Of a stretch of DNA of 64,000 bases, positions 8,962-17,436 are shown piece after piece. The DNA comes from Dokdonella sp041395345 (GTDB lineage: Bacteria > Pseudomonadota > Gammaproteobacteria > Xanthomonadales > Rhodanobacteraceae). The notes under the pieces are model-generated. The model saw nothing but the letters and a program-made list of their open reading frames with translations. It was not told the DNA's origin and searched no databases. Position 1 is the first letter of the stretch. The number at the start of each line of letters is the position of its first letter. The translations under genes and the position numbers were made by a program. The stretch spans positions 211,557-275,556 of the forward strand of contig NZ_JAWLAR010000003.1 of NCBI RefSeq assembly GCF_041395345.1, in the 5' to 3' direction.

Positions 8962-10224
8962 ATGAGCCCTTCAGCCGCCAACCTCGAACGCCATGCCGAA
9001 CTCGACCGCCGGCTCGTTGCGGCGGTCAAGAGCATCCGCATTCTCGGCTCGGTGAGTTGGCCGGCCTCGGCACAGATGGCATTCCTGGACAGGTGGCGAA
9101 AGGGCAATCCGATACTTCCTGTCATCGAGTATTCGCGCCCCGGCTATGCCAGCGCGCGCGAGGAAATCGGAGCCATCCGCGATGCCGCCGATGCGCAGCA
9201 TCCGGTCGGCGACTACATCCGGCGCAATGCCGAATCCTGGCGCGTGGCGACCGAACTCCTGGAAACAGCCGGCAGTACGGAATTCACGACCCATTCGGTC
9301 ACACTCTTCGGTCGACCCGGCTCGAAGATCCCCGGCAGCCAGCTCAGCAATCTCGACGCGGCGCGCCACTTCATCAGCCTGACCGACGAGCTCGACAAGG
9401 AGATACTGACCAGCGAAACGGACTACTGCATTCCGGCGGCCGTCCTGCGCGATGACCTGCAGACTCAGCTCGATGCATTCTTCGGCGCCGGCACCGTCCG
9501 CGTCGAAGTCGACGACAAGCTGATCTCGAAGGCGGCCGCCGGTGCGACACGCATTCGCCTGCGCTCGGCAACCTGCTTCAGCGAGTACGACCGCAACCAG
9601 TTGCTCGAGCACGAGGCGTTCGTGCACACCCTGACCGCATTGAATGGACGACGCCAGCCCAACCTCGCCTCATTGGGCCTCAGTTCCCCGCGTATCACGG
9701 CAACCCAGGAGGGACTTGCCGTATTCGCCGAGCTGATGACGGGCTCGCTCGATATCGAGCGACTCAAGCGCATCAGCCTGCGCATCCTGGCGATCGACAA
9801 GGCCCTGCATGGCGCCGATTTCATCGAGGTCTTCCGCTTTTTCCTGGAAGCCGGTCAAACTGAAACCGACAGTTTTTCATCCGCGCAACGCGTGTTTCGA
9901 GGCTCGCCGCTTACCGGTGGCTCGGCCTTCACCAAGGATACGGTCTACCTGCATGGGCTGTTGTCGGTACACACCTTCTTCCGCTGGGCGTTGAAGAACC
10001 GCAAGCTCAAGCTGTGCCGCAACCTGTTCGCCGGCAAGATGAGCCTGCATGACGTCGTCGCCCTGGAGGGCGAATTCGACAGCGGCTACATCGCAGCGCC
10101 GAACTGGCTGCCGCGCTGGGTAAGGCACGCGAACGGACCCGCGGCGACGCTGGCCTTCTCGCTGTTTGCCAACAAGATCCGCCTCGATAGGGTCGAGGCG
10201 GAAGATCTGGTGCTGGCCTTGTAG
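8962..10224 (+). CDS. DUF1704 'QEGLA' family putative metallopeptidase
   Basis: A 420-residue DUF1704 protein, often labelled 'flavohemoglobin expression-modulating QEGLA motif protein'. It carries HEAFVH (217-222, an HExxxH motif) and, about 30 residues on, TQEGLA (248-253). The family includes the vertebrate tubulin detyrosinase MATCAP, a zinc peptidase with HExxxH, so the two His and a downstream Glu here are plausible metal ligands with Glu218 as catalytic base. The bacterial substrate is unknown. An upstream in-frame ATG at 8932 is possible but would place the start only 23 bp from the GTPase stop; 8962 is preferred because the family-like sequence begins there. No signal peptide is seen, so it is probably cytoplasmic. 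Confidence 0.87.
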   Translation: MSPSAANLERHAELDRRLVAAVKSIRILGSVSWPASAQMAFLDRWRKGNPILPVIEYSRPGYASAREEIGAIRDAADAQHPVGDYIRRNAESWRVATELLETAGSTEFTTHSVTLFGRPGSKIPGSQLSNLDAARHFISLTDELDKEILTSETDYCIPAAVLRDDLQTQLDAFFGAGTVRVEVDDKLISKAAAGATRIRLRSATCFSEYDRNQLLEHEAFVHTLTALNGRRQPNLASLGLSSPRITATQEGLAVFAELMTGSLDIERLKRISLRILAIDKALHGADFIEVFRFFLEAGQTETDSFSSAQRVFRGSPLTGGSAFTKDTVYLHGLLSVHTFFRWALKNRKLKLCRNLFAGKMSLHDVVALEGEFDSGYIAAPNWLPRWVRHANGPAATLAFSLFANKIRLDRVEAEDLVLAL

Positions 10225-10396
10225 GCGTTTCGAAACCGGGCAGCTGCGATGAATCTTCCCGGCGTCGGATCGGCCCGGCGTACGGCCCGGCTTTGCGACG
10301 GCCAGCCGGATCCTGCTCACCGACTGGTCCGCGAAACCTGCGTGATATAGTCAAAAACCCAGCGATACCGACACTTCAGAGGCATCAGCCCGCGCC

Positions 10397-12694
10397 ATGT
10401 CCAGCGATTCCGACCTCCTCAAGCAAGCAGCGCTCGAATATCACCGGCGTGCGCCGGCCGGCAAGATCAAGGTCGTGCCGACCAAGTCCGTGGTCACCCA
10501 GCGCGAGCTCTCCCTGGCCTACTCGCCGGGCGTCGCCTACGCCTGCGAGGAAATCGTCCGCGATCCGAACATGGCGGCCGAAATGACCTCGCGCGGCAAC
10601 CTCGTCGCGGTCATCACCAATGGCACGGCCGTGCTCGGCCTTGGCAACATCGGACCGCTGGCGTCCAAGCCGGTCATGGAAGGCAAGGGCATGCTGTTCC
10701 AGAAGTTTGCCGGCATCGATGTGTTCGACATCGAGATCGACGAATCCGATCCGGAAAAGCTCATCGAAATCATCGCCAGCCTCGAACCTAGTTTTGGCGG
10801 GATCAATCTCGAGGACATCAAGGCCCCGGAATGCTTCATCGTCGAGCGCACCTTGCGCGAACGCATGAACATTCCCGTATTCCATGACGACCAGCATGGC
10901 ACGGCCATCATTCTCGGCGCCGCCTTCATCAATGCGCTGGCGGTGATCGGCAAGAAGGCCGACGAGGTCAAGATCGTTCACACCGGTGCAGGCGCGGCCG
11001 GTATCTCGTGCATGGACATGCTGGTCCACCTCGGCGTGCCCAAGGAGAATATCTGGGTCGCCGACCGCACCGGTGTCGTCCACACCGGGCGCGACGATCT
11101 CGACGAGAACAAGCAGCGCTACGCACGCGACACCGATGCGCGCACCCTCGACGACGTCATCGAAGGCGCCGACATTTTTGTCGGCCTGTCTGGCCCCGGG
11201 GTACTGACCCAGGCCATGGTCGCGCGCATGGTCGAGCGTCCGATCCTGTTCGTGCTGGCCAATCCGACCCCGGAAATCCTGCCCGAACTGATTCTGGAAG
11301 TGCGCCCCGACGCGATCATTGCGACCGGCCGTTCGGACTATCCGAACCAGGTCAACAACGCGCTTTGCTTCCCCTATCTGTTCCGCGGGGCGCTCGACGT
11401 TGGCGCCACCGTCATCAACGAGGAAATGAAAATCGCCTGCGTCAAGGCGATTGCCGAGCTGGCGCGCAAGGAAATGTCCGACATCGCGGTGCGCGCCTAT
11501 GGCGGGCAGACCCGAAGTTTCGGCCCCGACTACCTGATTCCGCAGCCATTCGATCCGCGCCTGCTGATTGAACTGTCGTCGGCTGTTGCCGTCGCAGCGA
11601 TGGAATCCGGTGTCGCCACGCGACCGATCAACGACATTGCCGCCTACCGGGAACGACTGAACACCTTCGTTTTCCGAACCGGCCTGGTCATGAAACCCGT
11701 GTTCGATCGCGCCCGCGCCGACCTCAAGCGCGTGGTCTATTCCGAGGGCGAGGAAGAAACCGTGCTGCGTGCGATCCAGCATATTGCCGATGAAGGGCTG
11801 GCCTGGCCGATCCTGATAGGTCGTCCGGCAGTCATCGACGCTCGCATCGAACGCATGCGTCTGCGCATCAGGGCTGGCGAACATTTCGAAGTCTGCAACA
11901 TCGAAAGCGATCCGCGCTTCAAGGAATACTGGACCCTCTACCACAGCCTGCTCGAACGCCGCGGCGTCTCGCCAGACAGCGCCAAGGCGGTCGTGCGTTC
12001 GCGGCCGACCGTGATCGCGGCGCTGATGCTGCATCGAGGCGAAGCCGACGCGATGCTGACCGGCATCGTTGGCCGCTACCACAAGAAACTGCGCTACATC
12101 CAGGACATCATTCCACTCGATCCCACCGTGCATGCACCCTCGGCGATGACCGGCGTCATCAACGACAATGGCGTGTTCTTCTTTCTCGATACCCACGTCA
12201 AACTCGATCCGACCGCCGAACAGATTGCCGAGGCGACGATCGAAGGCGCTTTTCGCCTGCGCCTGTTCGGCGTCGAACCCAAGATCGCCCTGCTCTCGCA
12301 TTCGAATTTCGGCAGCCACGAGGATCCTTCCGCTGCAAAGATGCGCCAGGCGCTCGAGATTGTTCGCGAACGCGCCCCCTCGCTCGAGATCGAAGGCGAG
12401 ATGCATGCCGACACCGCCTTCAACGAGGACATCCGCAACCGCCTTTTCCCGAACTCGCGCCTCAAGGGTCGTGCCAATCTGTTCGTCTGCCCGAACCTCG
12501 ATGCAGCCAATATCGGCTACAACATCACCCGCGTGATGACCGAAGGCGTCGCCCTCGGCCCGATCCTGATGGGCGTCTCGAAACCGGCCCACATCCTGAC
12601 TCCGGCCGCGACCGTGCGTCGCGTCGTCAACATGACCGCGATCGCAGCGGTCGAGGCCCAGATTCGCGCCGCGCAGAACGCAGGGACAGGCTGA
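10397..12694 (+). CDS. maeB: NADP-dependent malic enzyme with phosphotransacetylase-like C-terminal domain
   Basis: A 765-residue MaeB-type enzyme that decarboxylates malate to pyruvate with reduction of NADP, linking the TCA cycle to NADPH and gluconeogenesis. The malic N-terminal domain (about 15-150) contains the SLAYSPGVAYACEEI block and the FHDDQHGTA motif. The nucleotide-binding domain (about 160-400) has HTGAGAAGISC and the NPTPEI/ATGRSDYPNQVNN blocks. A PTA-like domain (about 425-760) has YSEGEEETVLRA and ends in the PTA-type region GVSKPAHILTPAATVRRVVNMTAIA. In MaeB enzymes this domain is regulatory and does not perform phosphotransacetylation; it responds to acetyl-CoA. Length matches the family. 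It stands alone, 172 bp after the DUF1704 gene, and converges with a sulfotransferase gene. Confidence 0.96.
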   Translation: MSSDSDLLKQAALEYHRRAPAGKIKVVPTKSVVTQRELSLAYSPGVAYACEEIVRDPNMAAEMTSRGNLVAVITNGTAVLGLGNIGPLASKPVMEGKGMLFQKFAGIDVFDIEIDESDPEKLIEIIASLEPSFGGINLEDIKAPECFIVERTLRERMNIPVFHDDQHGTAIILGAAFINALAVIGKKADEVKIVHTGAGAAGISCMDMLVHLGVPKENIWVADRTGVVHTGRDDLDENKQRYARDTDARTLDDVIEGADIFVGLSGPGVLTQAMVARMVERPILFVLANPTPEILPELILEVRPDAIIATGRSDYPNQVNNALCFPYLFRGALDVGATVINEEMKIACVKAIAELARKEMSDIAVRAYGGQTRSFGPDYLIPQPFDPRLLIELSSAVAVAAMESGVATRPINDIAAYRERLNTFVFRTGLVMKPVFDRARADLKRVVYSEGEEETVLRAIQHIADEGLAWPILIGRPAVIDARIERMRLRIRAGEHFEVCNIESDPRFKEYWTLYHSLLERRGVSPDSAKAVVRSRPTVIAALMLHRGEADAMLTGIVGRYHKKLRYIQDIIPLDPTVHAPSAMTGVINDNGVFFFLDTHVKLDPTAEQIAEATIEGAFRLRLFGVEPKIALLSHSNFGSHEDPSAAKMRQALEIVRERAPSLEIEGEMHADTAFNEDIRNRLFPNSRLKGRANLFVCPNLDAANIGYNITRVMTEGVALGPILMGVSKPAHILTPAATVRRVVNMTAIAAVEAQIRAAQNAGTG

Positions 12695-12703
12695 ACAAGC
12701 CGC

Positions 12704-13816
12704 TCAAACCACCAAAGTCTGCAACGCTCCCCACAATCCCCCGGCAATCCGTTCAATCAACACCCCATCCGCATCGGAAAACGATGGCTTGTAGTACGCG
12801 GGTTTGTCGAGTCGGTGCTGCCACTCACGGGTCAGCGATTGTCGATCGCTCGCATCCAGTTCGAGATGCATCGCGAGTCGATCGATTTCACCTGCCGGGT
12901 CATCGCATAGCCGGTCGTGGCTGACCCAGAGGCAAGCCTTTGCCAGTGCCGGATCGCTGCGCATGCGTTGCAGTGCATGCCCGTACTGAACGACCCACTG
13001 CCGGGCGTAGCCTTCGGCCATGTCGCCGCGCTTGAAGCAGTCTGCGATGGCTTCAGTTTCTTTTGCATCACCGAGGTTCAATGCGCGCTTGTGCGGACCG
13101 AACTCGAAGTGTCCGATGCGAGCAAGATGTGCGCTGACCTGGGGATCTTCGCGATCAAGCTGGCAGAACAAGGCATCCTGCTTGCATAGGGAAGCGACCT
13201 GATCGAGCGGATTGCGTACCGGGATAACAAAGCGCGCCTTCGGGTACTGGCGGTGCAGCAGGCCGAGACGCGGCAAATGATAGTTGGCCTTGGCCAGGTA
13301 GCGGGCAGCGTTACGCACGGCGAGCAGCTTGCGCTGGTGCTCGTCAAGAAATCTCGCGAATGCGGTTGCGTCGACATCCGCGTCGAGCGCCTGATCAACC
13401 GCCGGGTTGTGCCGGTCGGGGAAGTGATGCATCCAGAAGACTTCCTCGAAGGCTTCCGGGCTGTCGCGATTGACCTCGATTCGGTCGCGATGCGCCCGCT
13501 CTTGTGGCGGCACCTTGGGTAAAGGCAGACGCGCGCTCAAGTGATTCCACCAATAGGGTGTCCACAACCACGGGTAGTCGCTGTAGCGGTGCGAAGTGAA
13601 TCCCGGCAATCCGTTCAGCATTTCCAGCAGCACGGTGCTGCCCGAGCGCGCCATGCCGCAGATCCAGACCGGTGGCCCCGGTTGCACTGCCTCCAGCTCC
13701 CCACGTACGGTCGACGATTCCCAGCGCGCCAGGCGCGGACCCAGCCCCGGGAAGCGTGCAAACAAGGCGGCGAGCCGTGCTTGGCTGAATGGCACATGGT
13801 GCTTGTGGGTGGGCAT
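12704..13816 (-). CDS. PAPS-dependent sulfotransferase family protein
   Basis: A 370-residue sulfotransferase that should move a sulfuryl group from PAPS to an unidentified acceptor. The 5'-phosphosulfate-binding loop is CGMARSGSTVLLEML (53-67), and the 3'-phosphate-binding element is FVIPVRNPLDQVASL, with the conserved Arg and a Ser at the expected spacing. A TPYWWNHL and FWMHHFPD region lies between them. The start at 13816 is chosen because the family sequence begins here; the open frame runs 40 codons further without similarity. No signal peptide is seen, so it should be cytoplasmic. The gene is divergent from a small membrane protein and two AlkP-superfamily lipoproteins, which makes a role in making or remodelling a sulfated envelope compound possible, but not demonstrated. 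Confidence 0.88.
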   Translation of the reverse strand: MPTHKHHVPFSQARLAALFARFPGLGPRLARWESSTVRGELEAVQPGPPVWICGMARSGSTVLLEMLNGLPGFTSHRYSDYPWLWTPYWWNHLSARLPLPKVPPQERAHRDRIEVNRDSPEAFEEVFWMHHFPDRHNPAVDQALDADVDATAFARFLDEHQRKLLAVRNAARYLAKANYHLPRLGLLHRQYPKARFVIPVRNPLDQVASLCKQDALFCQLDREDPQVSAHLARIGHFEFGPHKRALNLGDAKETEAIADCFKRGDMAEGYARQWVVQYGHALQRMRSDPALAKACLWVSHDRLCDDPAGEIDRLAMHLELDASDRQSLTREWQHRLDKPAYYKPSFSDADGVLIERIAGGLWGALQTLVV

Positions 13817-13917
13817 GGCTGCTATGGCTGGAAGCGGGTGTGGGGCGCCGGGACGTCGATCGGCTCGAATCAGAGGTGGCAGTGGACTACACTTGCAGGC
13901 TAACCGGAGAAAATTGC

Positions 13918-14142
13918 ATGCGTCTACTGTTCGCACTCATCCTGATCGCCTTCAGCGGCTCAGCGTTCGCCTATATCGGTCCGGGTGCCGGGGTCAGCTT
14001 CCTGGGTTCGATCTGGGCCGTCCTGATCGGAATCGTGCTTGCAGTCGCAGCCGTGCTGATCTGGCCGATCCGTTACGTGATCCGCAGAATGCGCAATAGC
14101 GCCAACAAGGCGAAAGGCGCGACCACGCCGCCAGCCGAGTGA
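13918..14142 (+). CDS. Small membrane protein with YIGPGAG motif
   Basis: A 74-residue protein. Residues 1-18 look like a signal peptide or first membrane helix (ending SAFA), followed by YIGPGAGVSFLGS and one strong helix (about 28-50) that ends in a basic RYVIRRMRNS stretch and a short hydrophilic tail. ACCGGAGA lies upstream of the ATG. Its stop codon overlaps the GTG start of the phosphodiesterase lipoprotein (GTGA), so the two are translationally coupled. I do not recognise a function; a chaperone, anchor or regulatory subunit for the downstream membrane proteins would fit its size and position. Confidence 0.75.
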   Translation: MRLLFALILIAFSGSAFAYIGPGAGVSFLGSIWAVLIGIVLAVAAVLIWPIRYVIRRMRNSANKAKGATTPPAE

Positions 14143-16070
14143 GATACGTGCGCATTCCCGGCCGGGCACTTGCTTGCCTGGCATTGCTGGCGATCGGTGC
14201 CTGCAATACCTCGACCGCTCCCGAAAGCCCCGCAAAGGCTCGCACGATCGTGGTCGGCTTCGACGGGTTTGATCCAGTGCTGGCCGAGCGCTGGATGGAC
14301 GAAGGCCGCCTGCCGAATTTTTCCGCGCTGCGCGCCGAGGGCCACTACCAGCCTCTGGCCACCAGCAATCCGCCGCAATCCCCGGTCGCATGGGCCAGTT
14401 TTGCCACCGGCGAAGAGCCTGGCGAGCACGGCATCTTCGATTTCCTGCGCCGGGCGCCGGGCAGCTATTCGATCGACTTCAGCATCGCCGAGCAGTCGCC
14501 GCCGTCACATGTGCTGCCATTCTTTGGCTGGCGCATTCCGCTGGACGAGGGTGAGTTGCGCAATCGCCGCAAAGGCACGCCATTCTGGATGGAGGCGGAG
14601 CAGGCAGGCCAGCGAGCAACCGTTCTGCGCGTGCCCGTCACCTATCCGGCTGATCCGATCTCGCACATGATCTCGGGCATGGGCGTACCCGATCTGCTCG
14701 GTACGCAGGGAACCTACACCCTGCTCGCGACGCGCCGCATCGAGGGTGCCGAGAACGGCGGCCGCATCGTGCTCGCCCCGGTGGGCGAGGATGGCGTCGT
14801 CAGGACCCGGCTCGAAGGCCCGGCGCACCCGCTGAAGCCCGATGCGCCAGCGCTCAGCGTACCGCTCCTGCTCGAAGCCGGCGACGGTGGCGCGACCCTG
14901 ACCCTGGATGGCTCAAGCCACGCACTGAAACTCGGCGAGTGGTCACCCTGGATACGCGTGCGATTCAACCTTGGAATTCTGGGCAGCATTCCGGGCATGT
15001 TCCGAGCCCACCTGATGGAAGGCTTTCCTCGGCCGCTGCTCTACATTTCGCCATTGCAGGCGGACCCGACCGATAGCGCCCTGCCGATTTCAGCACCAGC
15101 CGAATACTCGGCTCAACTCGCCGCCCGAATCGGCCTGTATCACACCCTGGGCATGCCCGAAGAAACCTGGGCACTCGACCAGGGACATCTCGATGAGTCG
15201 GCCTGGCTTGATGTCGTGCGCACGACATTGGCCGAGGGTGAGGCCATGCTGTACGACGCACTTGACCGCCATGACAGCGAACTGGTCATCGAAGTCTTCG
15301 TGCAGACGGACAGGGTCAGCCACATGTTCTGGCGTGGCCTCGACCCCGGCCACCCTGGCTTTGCACAATCCAGCGAAACGGCACGCAATGCCGTTCCCTG
15401 GATCTATGCCGAAGCCGACCGCGTGCTCGGCGAAGTGCGACAGCGCATGGACTCGACTGATCGCCTGATCGTGCTCTCCGACCATGGCTTTTCATCCTAT
15501 CGGCGCAGCGTGCACCTCAACCGCTGGCTGGTCGATCACGGCTACATGGTGCTCAAGCCGGATGTCGATGCGGCCCTGCCGCTGTTTGCCGCGGTGGACT
15601 GGTCGAAGACGCGCGCCTATGCATTGGGCCTCAACGGCATCTACCTGAATCGCAAGGGTCGCGAACCCGAGGGCATCGTCGAAGATGCCGCGGTCGCTGC
15701 GCTCAAGCAGGCGCTGAGTACCGCGCTGGCAGAACTGCGGGATCCCGCCGATCAGGCTCGCATCGTGCGCACCATCTACGATGCCTCAACGCTCTACCAC
15801 GGCGAGAATACCGGCGATGCACCGGACCTCGTGGTCGGTTATGAACCCGGCTATCGCGCTTCCTGGCAAACTTCGCTCGGATCGACCCCTCCCCTGCTGG
15901 TCGAAGACAACCTGCAGAAATGGAGCGGCGATCACTGCATTGACCCGAGCGCGGTACCCGGAGTGTTGTTTACCTCTTTTGCACCCGCAAAGCCGGTAAC
16001 CGGAATCGCCGACCTCGCCCGGCTGATCCGCGAATCCGGGACACCTGCTGCGACTGGAACGGCGCCATGA
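14139..16070 (+). CDS. AlkP-superfamily phosphodiesterase/phosphohydrolase-like lipoprotein
   Basis: A 643-residue alkaline-phosphatase-superfamily protein resembling the COG3379 'predicted phosphohydrolase or phosphomutase' group. The GTG start overlaps the previous stop. A lipoprotein signal ends in LLAIGAC (Cys22), with Asn at +2, so outer-membrane or periplasmic exposure is likely. Two-metal site candidates are Asp42 in VVGFDGFD, nucleophile Ser81 in NPPQSPVAWASFATG, FVQTDRVSHMFW, VLSDHGFSSY and a late GDHCIDP histidine. The order matches the superfamily, so the enzyme is probably active on a phosphate or sulfate ester or diester. The substrate cannot be read from sequence. It overlaps the next gene by ATGA, giving a three-gene coupled operon (13918-16843). 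Confidence 0.88.
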   Translation: MRYVRIPGRALACLALLAIGACNTSTAPESPAKARTIVVGFDGFDPVLAERWMDEGRLPNFSALRAEGHYQPLATSNPPQSPVAWASFATGEEPGEHGIFDFLRRAPGSYSIDFSIAEQSPPSHVLPFFGWRIPLDEGELRNRRKGTPFWMEAEQAGQRATVLRVPVTYPADPISHMISGMGVPDLLGTQGTYTLLATRRIEGAENGGRIVLAPVGEDGVVRTRLEGPAHPLKPDAPALSVPLLLEAGDGGATLTLDGSSHALKLGEWSPWIRVRFNLGILGSIPGMFRAHLMEGFPRPLLYISPLQADPTDSALPISAPAEYSAQLAARIGLYHTLGMPEETWALDQGHLDESAWLDVVRTTLAEGEAMLYDALDRHDSELVIEVFVQTDRVSHMFWRGLDPGHPGFAQSSETARNAVPWIYAEADRVLGEVRQRMDSTDRLIVLSDHGFSSYRRSVHLNRWLVDHGYMVLKPDVDAALPLFAAVDWSKTRAYALGLNGIYLNRKGREPEGIVEDAAVAALKQALSTALAELRDPADQARIVRTIYDASTLYHGENTGDAPDLVVGYEPGYRASWQTSLGSTPPLLVEDNLQKWSGDHCIDPSAVPGVLFTSFAPAKPVTGIADLARLIRESGTPAATGTAP

Positions 16071-16843
16071 ATGCCGGTTTCCTCGACTTGCCCGGGCACC
16101 TGCTCGGTCCGCTCGACGGATTACTGACGATGCTGCACGTCCCCGGCTTGTTGCGCGTGGTGTTCTGGGGCGCAGTCGCGGGCTATGCCGGCATGTGGAT
16201 CTATCGTCGCTGGTCGCCGCAGCAACGCATCAGCGAACTCCGCGTCGAACTGGCCGGCGTGCAGCGCACGCTGGCTTCCTACGATGGCGAATTTTCCGGC
16301 CTGCTGCCGCTGATCCGGAAGCAGTTTGCGCTGGCCATGCGCCAGATGCGGCTGACTGCGGGCGCCGCATTGCTGGCTGCTCTGCCGATACTCTTTATGC
16401 TGCCGTGGCTGTCGAACCAGTACGACCGGGTGTTTCCAGCCGCAGGCGAAGCCGTCCAGATCTGCGCTGCGCCGGAAGCGACTGCAGGCGAACTGCACTG
16501 GAGCACGATGAACCAGAACGCTGATGCGAGCGGGTGCTGGAGCATTGCCTGGCCGGAGCGCGAGCAGGCTCGGCAATTGATGGAAGGGGAACTTGTCCTG
16601 CTCAAACTGCCACCCTCGGTGCCTGCTTCGATCGTGCACAAGCACCACTGGCTGAACTGGCTGGTCGGCAATCCGGCCGGTTATCTACCGGACGCCGCCA
16701 GGACAACGAACATCACCCTCGATCTTCCGTCGGTCGACCTGATTCCCTGGGGTCCGGGCTGGTTGCGCGGCTGGGAAGCAGCGTTTTTCCTTTCCGCGCT
16801 GGTGTCGTCGCTATGGTTGCGCTGGCGCTGGAAATTGAACTGA
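16067..16843 (+). CDS. Membrane protein with three helices and an Oxa1/EMC3-like layout
   Basis: A 258-residue inner-membrane protein without a firm family assignment. Helix 1 is about 27-47, followed by a basic, coiled-coil-like amphipathic segment (about 50-97: QQRISELRVELAGVQRTL..., then QFALAMRQMR), helix 2 (about 97-116, with ALPILFMLPWL), a polar domain (about 117-236) probably periplasmic with two cysteines, and helix 3 (about 237-254). TM - cytoplasmic coiled coil - TM with a proline-rich second helix is the core plan of the YidC/Oxa1/EMC3 (DUF106) superfamily, but I see no diagnostic motif, so this is only a structural resemblance. It overlaps the AlkP-superfamily lipoprotein gene by ATGA and probably acts with it at the membrane. 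Confidence 0.65.
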   Translation: MNAGFLDLPGHLLGPLDGLLTMLHVPGLLRVVFWGAVAGYAGMWIYRRWSPQQRISELRVELAGVQRTLASYDGEFSGLLPLIRKQFALAMRQMRLTAGAALLAALPILFMLPWLSNQYDRVFPAAGEAVQICAAPEATAGELHWSTMNQNADASGCWSIAWPEREQARQLMEGELVLLKLPPSVPASIVHKHHWLNWLVGNPAGYLPDAARTTNITLDLPSVDLIPWGPGWLRGWEAAFFLSALVSSLWLRWRWKLN

Positions 16844-17178
16844 AGGCGGTGCGCAAGGCGCCAGATCGAATTCCACGCGATGGATCGAGCGTTCCGTAGG
16901 GGCGGATCTCAGACCCAAGAACTTCGGTACCGCCGTTCGTAGTCGCGATCCACCGCCCTGCCAATCGTGTGCCGAGGCGCATCGAGCCTGAAGGCTCCGC
17001 CTGCGGGGCTTTCAACAGCAGAATGGCTGGTCGGAGCATCGCCGCTGACTCGCCTCCTACGAAGGTCCTTTGAGGCATGGCCACACGCGACGGCATTGAA
17101 ACGGCTGGGCGCAGGTCGTGCAGCCCGACTGCATCGCGAGCTGCGGCTTGCTTCTGCAGGAGGCGCGTCAGCGTTGAT
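16844..17178. repeat. Convergent intergenic region with REP-like palindromic repeats
   Basis: 335 bp between two convergent genes with no supportable coding region. It contains short dispersed-repeat motifs: a GTAGGGGCGGATCTCAGACCC stretch near 16897, a segment near 17028-17070 that reads TAGGAGGCGAGTCAGCGGCGA on the minus strand, and one near 17125-17163 that reads GAAGCAAGCCGCAGCTCGCG on the minus strand. The last resembles the units at 23016-23114. Such palindromes are typical of REP-like sequences at 3' ends of genes in this group of bacteria. A role in transcript ends or as insertion targets is inference. Confidence 0.5.
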
Positions 17179-17436
17179 CTAGCTCTCGTTGCCGAGCACA
17201 TCAAGAAATCGGACAACACTGTCTGCATCAAATGGCCAGCCGAGTTCCCGATTTCTTTGCGAGTCATATAGCACGGGCACTCGCACACCGTAGCGCTGCT
17301 CCAGTGCGGCATTGCCTTCGATACCCACACATTCGAAGTCGGGAGCCCGCGCCTGCGCCAGCACGGCGATGGCGCGGTCGCAGAGTTCGCATTCTTCTGA
17401 GACATACAGACGCAACACCGTCGTCTGCGAACTCAT
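17179..17436 (-). CDS. Glutaredoxin-like (DUF836) thiol-redox protein
   Basis: An 85-residue thioredoxin-fold protein of the glutaredoxin-like DUF836 type. The redox motif is CELC (16-19) in YVSEECELCD, followed by the VGIEGNAALEQRYGVRVPVLYD block containing the conserved cis-Pro (VPVL), and a short C-terminal helix. It has no signal peptide, so it is cytoplasmic. Its ATG overlaps the stop of the upstream sulfatase-like gene by four bases, so the two are translationally coupled. A reductase role is expected from the motif. What links it to the lipoprotein upstream is unclear. Confidence 0.87.
   Translation of the reverse strand: MSSQTTVLRLYVSEECELCDRAIAVLAQARAPDFECVGIEGNAALEQRYGVRVPVLYDSQRNRELGWPFDADSVVRFLDVLGNES

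Noticed and set aside
10385..12592. 735-codon minus-strand frame within maeB
   Set aside because: It is the reverse complement of the maeB coding sequence; long antisense frames are expected in high-GC genes, and maeB is unambiguous.
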